From: an uncultured Candidatus Methylacidiphilales bacterium
Lineage (GTDB): Bacteria; Verrucomicrobiota; Verrucomicrobiia; Methylacidiphilales; CALFVM01
Direction: 5' to 3'
Length of the DNA: 6,980 nucleotides
Assembly: GCA_937928665.1 (NCBI GenBank)
Contig: CALFVM010000113.1
Span: forward strand, 1 to 6,980
Shown here: in pieces, positions 4,266 through 6,980 of the stretch
How positions within the stretch are numbered: position 1 is the stretch's first letter
Layout: each line of letters opens with the position of its first letter
Program-made: the position numbers and the translations under genes
The notes under the pieces: model-generated
Database searches by the model: none
What the model saw: the letters and a program-made list of their open reading frames with translations, nothing else
What the model was told of the DNA's origin: nothing

Positions 4266-6980
4266 TCAATGAAAATCATGCGAGCCGGCAGCTAGATGCA
4301 CCGGGAAGTCCAGCCGCTCCAGCCCATCCACCCGGACGTGCGTTACCCCGTCCACCCGTTGCAGCACTCCTTCCAGCATCAAAAAAGGTTCCTGCACCAG
4401 GGTCAGGCGCTCTTTTTCAAACAATTCGGGGGGAACAATCGCGTTGGCCACTCCGGTTTCATCTTCCACACTGACAAACACCACCCCTTTGGCCGTTCCC
4501 GGACGCTGACGGCAAATCACCTGTCCGCCGATCTTCAACCGGGTTCCGGGCTCAGCCTGGCCAAGCTCGCCAGCCCTCCACAACTCCGGAACTTGCTTCC
4601 GAATATGCCCCATCGGGTGCTTTCCCACCGTTAAACCCAACACCTCATAGTCGGCCGCAAGTCGTTCCGCTTCAGTCATACGTCGCAGCTTTTTCTCGGG
4701 AACCGTCGTCCCCCCGCCCGATGCTTTCCACAGTTCGCCCGCCAACGGCAATTCCGCCTGCCAAAGTGCCTCCCGCCGCTCCGTTCCGAGTTTTGCAAAC
4801 GCTCCCACCGCCGCCAGTGCCCGCATCGGCCCGGCCCCGATTCCCCCCCGCAATCGCACATCTTCCACCGAACAGAACGGCGCGACATTCCGGGCCGCCA
4901 ACAACCTTCCAGCGGGTGCCTCGCCCAAACCTCTCACCATCCGGAAGCCCAGCCGGACGCTCTCCTCCCCTCCCTCCTCCACCACCCGGCAATTCCATTC
5001 CGAGTTTTGCACGCACACCGGCAGAACCCGAACCCCTCGTGCCTTCGCATCCCGCACCAAAGTTGCCGGGCTGTAAAAACCCATCGGCTGATTGTTCAAC
5101 AACGCCGCATAAAAAGCCGCCGGCTGATGCACTTTCAGCCATGCACTGGCGTAAGTAATCAAGGCAAAACTGATCGCGTGCGATTCCGGAAACCCGTACA
5201 GCGCGAACGACGTGACCGACGCCACCACCTTTTCCGCAACCTCCTCACTCCATCCCTTGCGGGCCAATGCATCCCGCAGCTTGCGCTCCACCTTGCTCAT
5301 CCGGTCCTGCGACCGGTGATAACTTAACGCCCGGCGCAGTTCCTCAGCCTCCTGCCCGGAAAAATCGGCCATCACCATCGCCATCTGCAACACCTGCTCC
5401 TGAAACAGCGGCACCCCCAATGTCCGTTCCAACAACGGCCGGAGCGAATCATCAATATAAGTCACCGGCTCCCGCCCCATCCGACGCGCCAAATACGGAT
5501 GCGTCAAATTCCCCTGAATCGGCCCCGGCCGGATAATCGCCACCTCAATCACCAGATCGTAAAACCTCGTCGGCTTCATCCTCGGCAACGTCGCCATCTG
5601 CGCCCGGCTCTCAATCTGGAACACCCCCACCGTGTCTGCTTCCCGCATCATCGCAAACGTCGCCGGATCCTCCTTCGGAATCCTGGCCAAATCCACCGGA
5701 CGCCCCCGCATCCGCAAATCTTCCAGTGCATCCTGCATCGCTGACAACATCCCCAATCCCAACAAATCCACCTTGATGATCCCCATGTCCTCACAATCAT
5801 CCTTGTCCCACTGCGCCACCGTCCGCCCCTCCATCGCGGCCGGTTCCAACGGCACCACTTCATCTACTCGACCCCGGCTCAAAATCCTCCCCCCCGAGTG
5901 CTGCCCCAACTGCCGCGGCCGCGCATACACCCTCCGGTAAAGCTCCAAAAACATCCCCGCCCTCGGGTGATCCAGCGGCAGCCCCGCCCGCCGTGCCTGC
6001 TCCTCCAACTCCAGCGTGTGCGGAAAATCCCCGTGCGCAAACAAGTCCGAGAACCGGTCCAGCATATCCCCCGGCAGATTCAGCACCTTGCCCATCTCCC
6101 GCGCCGCGCTCCGGCCCCGGAAAGTAATTCCATTGGCCGTCATCGCCGCCCCCCTCCGTCCATACCGCCGATAAACCTCTTGAATCACCCGTTCCCGCCG
6201 TTCTCCGCTCGGCAAATCCAAATCAATATCCGGCCACCCTTTCCGGCCCTCCGATAAAAACCGTTCAAACAAAAGCTTCGCCCCCACCGGATCCACCGCC
6301 GTAATCCCCAGACTATAACACACCGCACTGTTGGCCGCACTCCCCCGCCCCTGCACCAGGATCCCCTCGTCCCGGCAGAAATTAACCAAGTCCCAAACAA
6401 TCAAAAAATAACCACTGAACCCCAGCTTCGCGATCAACCGCAACTCCTTCTCCACCTGCGCACGGACTTCGTCCGACAGCTCCCCACCATACCGTTCCCG
6501 CGCCAGACGCCAGGTCATCGCCGCCAAAAACGTATCCATCGTCTCCCCCTCCGGCACCGGATATTCCGGAAACGCATAGCCCAAATCCTCCAGCGTGAAC
6601 TCCAGACGCTCCGCCACCCGCGCCACATTTTTCACCGCCTCCGGACGATCAGCAAACCGCGCCCGCATCACCCCCGCTGACTGCAGGCACCGCTCCGCAT
6701 TCATCTCCAAAAGCTTTCCCGCCGCATCCAGATGCGTCCGGTGCCGCACGCAGCTCAGCGCGTCCATCAACCCCCGCTGCTCCCGCGTCGCATACCGCAC
6801 CCCGCCTGTCGCCACCACCGGCACCCCTCTCGCCTCGGCCAAATCCATCAAGGCCCGCACCCGCCGTTCCTCCCCACGCACCAAATGCCGCTGCACTTCA
6901 ACCCAAACCCCATCCTGGCCAAACGCCCCCCGCAACCGCGCCAGCGCCTCCGCCATCCCCGCCCGGTCCCCCCGGGCATA
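4266..6980 (-). CDS. dnaE2: Error-prone DNA polymerase III alpha subunit DnaE2/ImuC (N-terminus outside window)
   Basis: This is the C-family polymerase of the ImuA-ImuB-DnaE2 mutasome, which performs translesion synthesis and damage-induced mutagenesis. The frame is open to the right edge, so 904 residues are seen of a family length of roughly 1,000-1,100; the start and most of the PHP domain are missing. Fragment numbering: end of the PHP domain about 1-75; the C-family signature GRGSAANS at 211-218; PDIDLDL at 250-256, supplying two catalytic Asp (253, 255); the third Asp in IIKVDLLGL (405); the DnaE2-like stretch YGFPESHAISFA at 595-606, followed by QPMGFYSP at 631-638; an OB-fold at about 812-885 with RQRPGTAKGVVF and EDETGVAN. 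The ending DFH is, from memory, usual for DnaE2. All three catalytic Asp are present, so it should be active. The OB-fold and the ending separate it from replicative DnaE. In the PHP remnant, ATGGVRYAT has Arg where active PHP domains carry His. No SOS box can be judged because the promoter is outside the window. Confidence 0.95.
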   Translation of the reverse strand, partial: YARGDRAGMAEALARLRGAFGQDGVWVEVQRHLVRGEERRVRALMDLAEARGVPVVATGGVRYATREQRGLMDALSCVRHRTHLDAAGKLLEMNAERCLQSAGVMRARFADRPEAVKNVARVAERLEFTLEDLGYAFPEYPVPEGETMDTFLAAMTWRLARERYGGELSDEVRAQVEKELRLIAKLGFSGYFLIVWDLVNFCRDEGILVQGRGSAANSAVCYSLGITAVDPVGAKLLFERFLSEGRKGWPDIDLDLPSGERRERVIQEVYRRYGRRGAAMTANGITFRGRSAAREMGKVLNLPGDMLDRFSDLFAHGDFPHTLELEEQARRAGLPLDHPRAGMFLELYRRVYARPRQLGQHSGGRILSRGRVDEVVPLEPAAMEGRTVAQWDKDDCEDMGIIKVDLLGLGMLSAMQDALEDLRMRGRPVDLARIPKEDPATFAMMREADTVGVFQIESRAQMATLPRMKPTRFYDLVIEVAIIRPGPIQGNLTHPYLARRMGREPVTYIDDSLRPLLERTLGVPLFQEQVLQMAMVMADFSGQEAEELRRALSYHRSQDRMSKVERKLRDALARKGWSEEVAEKVVASVTSFALYGFPESHAISFALITYASAWLKVHQPAAFYAALLNNQPMGFYSPATLVRDAKARGVRVLPVCVQNSEWNCRVVEEGGEESVRLGFRMVRGLGEAPAGRLLAARNVAPFCSVEDVRLRGGIGAGPMRALAAVGAFAKLGTERREALWQAELPLAGELWKASGGGTTVPEKKLRRMTEAERLAADYEVLGLTVGKHPMGHIRKQVPELWRAGELGQAEPGTRLKIGGQVICRQRPGTAKGVVFVSVEDETGVANAIVPPELFEKERLTLVQEPFLMLEGVLQRVDGVTHVRVDGLERLDFPVHLAAGSHDFH

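Noticed and set aside
4244..4279. ATG at 4279 as start of the ACT gene
   Set aside because: It has no ribosome site, overlaps the end of dnaE2 by 14 bp and adds residues outside the ACT fold. It cannot be fully excluded.
4672..5142. Second minus-strand frame inside dnaE2
   Set aside because: It is a Gly/Ala/Arg-rich frame-shifted shadow; the main frame matches DnaE2 continuously across it, so there is no frameshift.

Overview
The window is a compact run of genes that all read on the minus strand, so transcription goes from position 6980 towards position 1. Four genes are visible in full or large part, and a fifth just begins at the left edge. In transcription order they are: the C-terminal ~900 residues of an error-prone DNA polymerase III alpha subunit (DnaE2/ImuC, 4266-6980, N-terminus outside the window); a small protein with two tandem ACT domains (3776-4243); a 918-residue exported TPR-repeat protein (938-3694); a 304-residue exported protein with a small beta-type N-terminal domain and a TPR-like helical tail (27-941); and four codons of a further gene (1-12) behind a good ribosome binding site.

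The organism looks like a moderately GC-rich (about 55-65% in 60-base samples counted by hand) Gram-negative bacterium. The very long periplasmic TPR protein paired with a smaller TPR protein, and the style of the polymerase and ACT protein, recall Verrucomicrobiota or a neighbouring PVC phylum. This is an impression from remembered family patterns, not a search result. No tRNA, rRNA, mobile element, CRISPR array or long repeat was seen.

Layout: the polymerase ends 22 bp before the preferred start of the ACT gene, or overlaps it by 14 bp if the upstream ATG is used. The ACT gene is followed by an 81-bp, comparatively AT-rich spacer (or 15 bp if the longer TPR ORF is real). The two TPR genes overlap by 4 bp (ATGA), with a strong GGAGGT site before the second. 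The next gene begins 14 bp after the second TPR gene. The right half is therefore DNA damage-tolerance replication plus a probable amino-acid-sensing protein, and the left half is an envelope module. The TPR pair is almost certainly cotranslated and probably works in the periplasm as a protein-protein scaffold. The neighbour beginning at the left edge may be a TolQ/ExbB-type motor gene, but four codons cannot show this.

This is mostly a conventional chromosomal region; I see no clear evidence of an undescribed system. The points most worth following up are the uncharacterised TPR pair and its left neighbour, the free-standing double-ACT protein behind a mutagenic polymerase, and whether imuA/imuB lie just to the right of the window.
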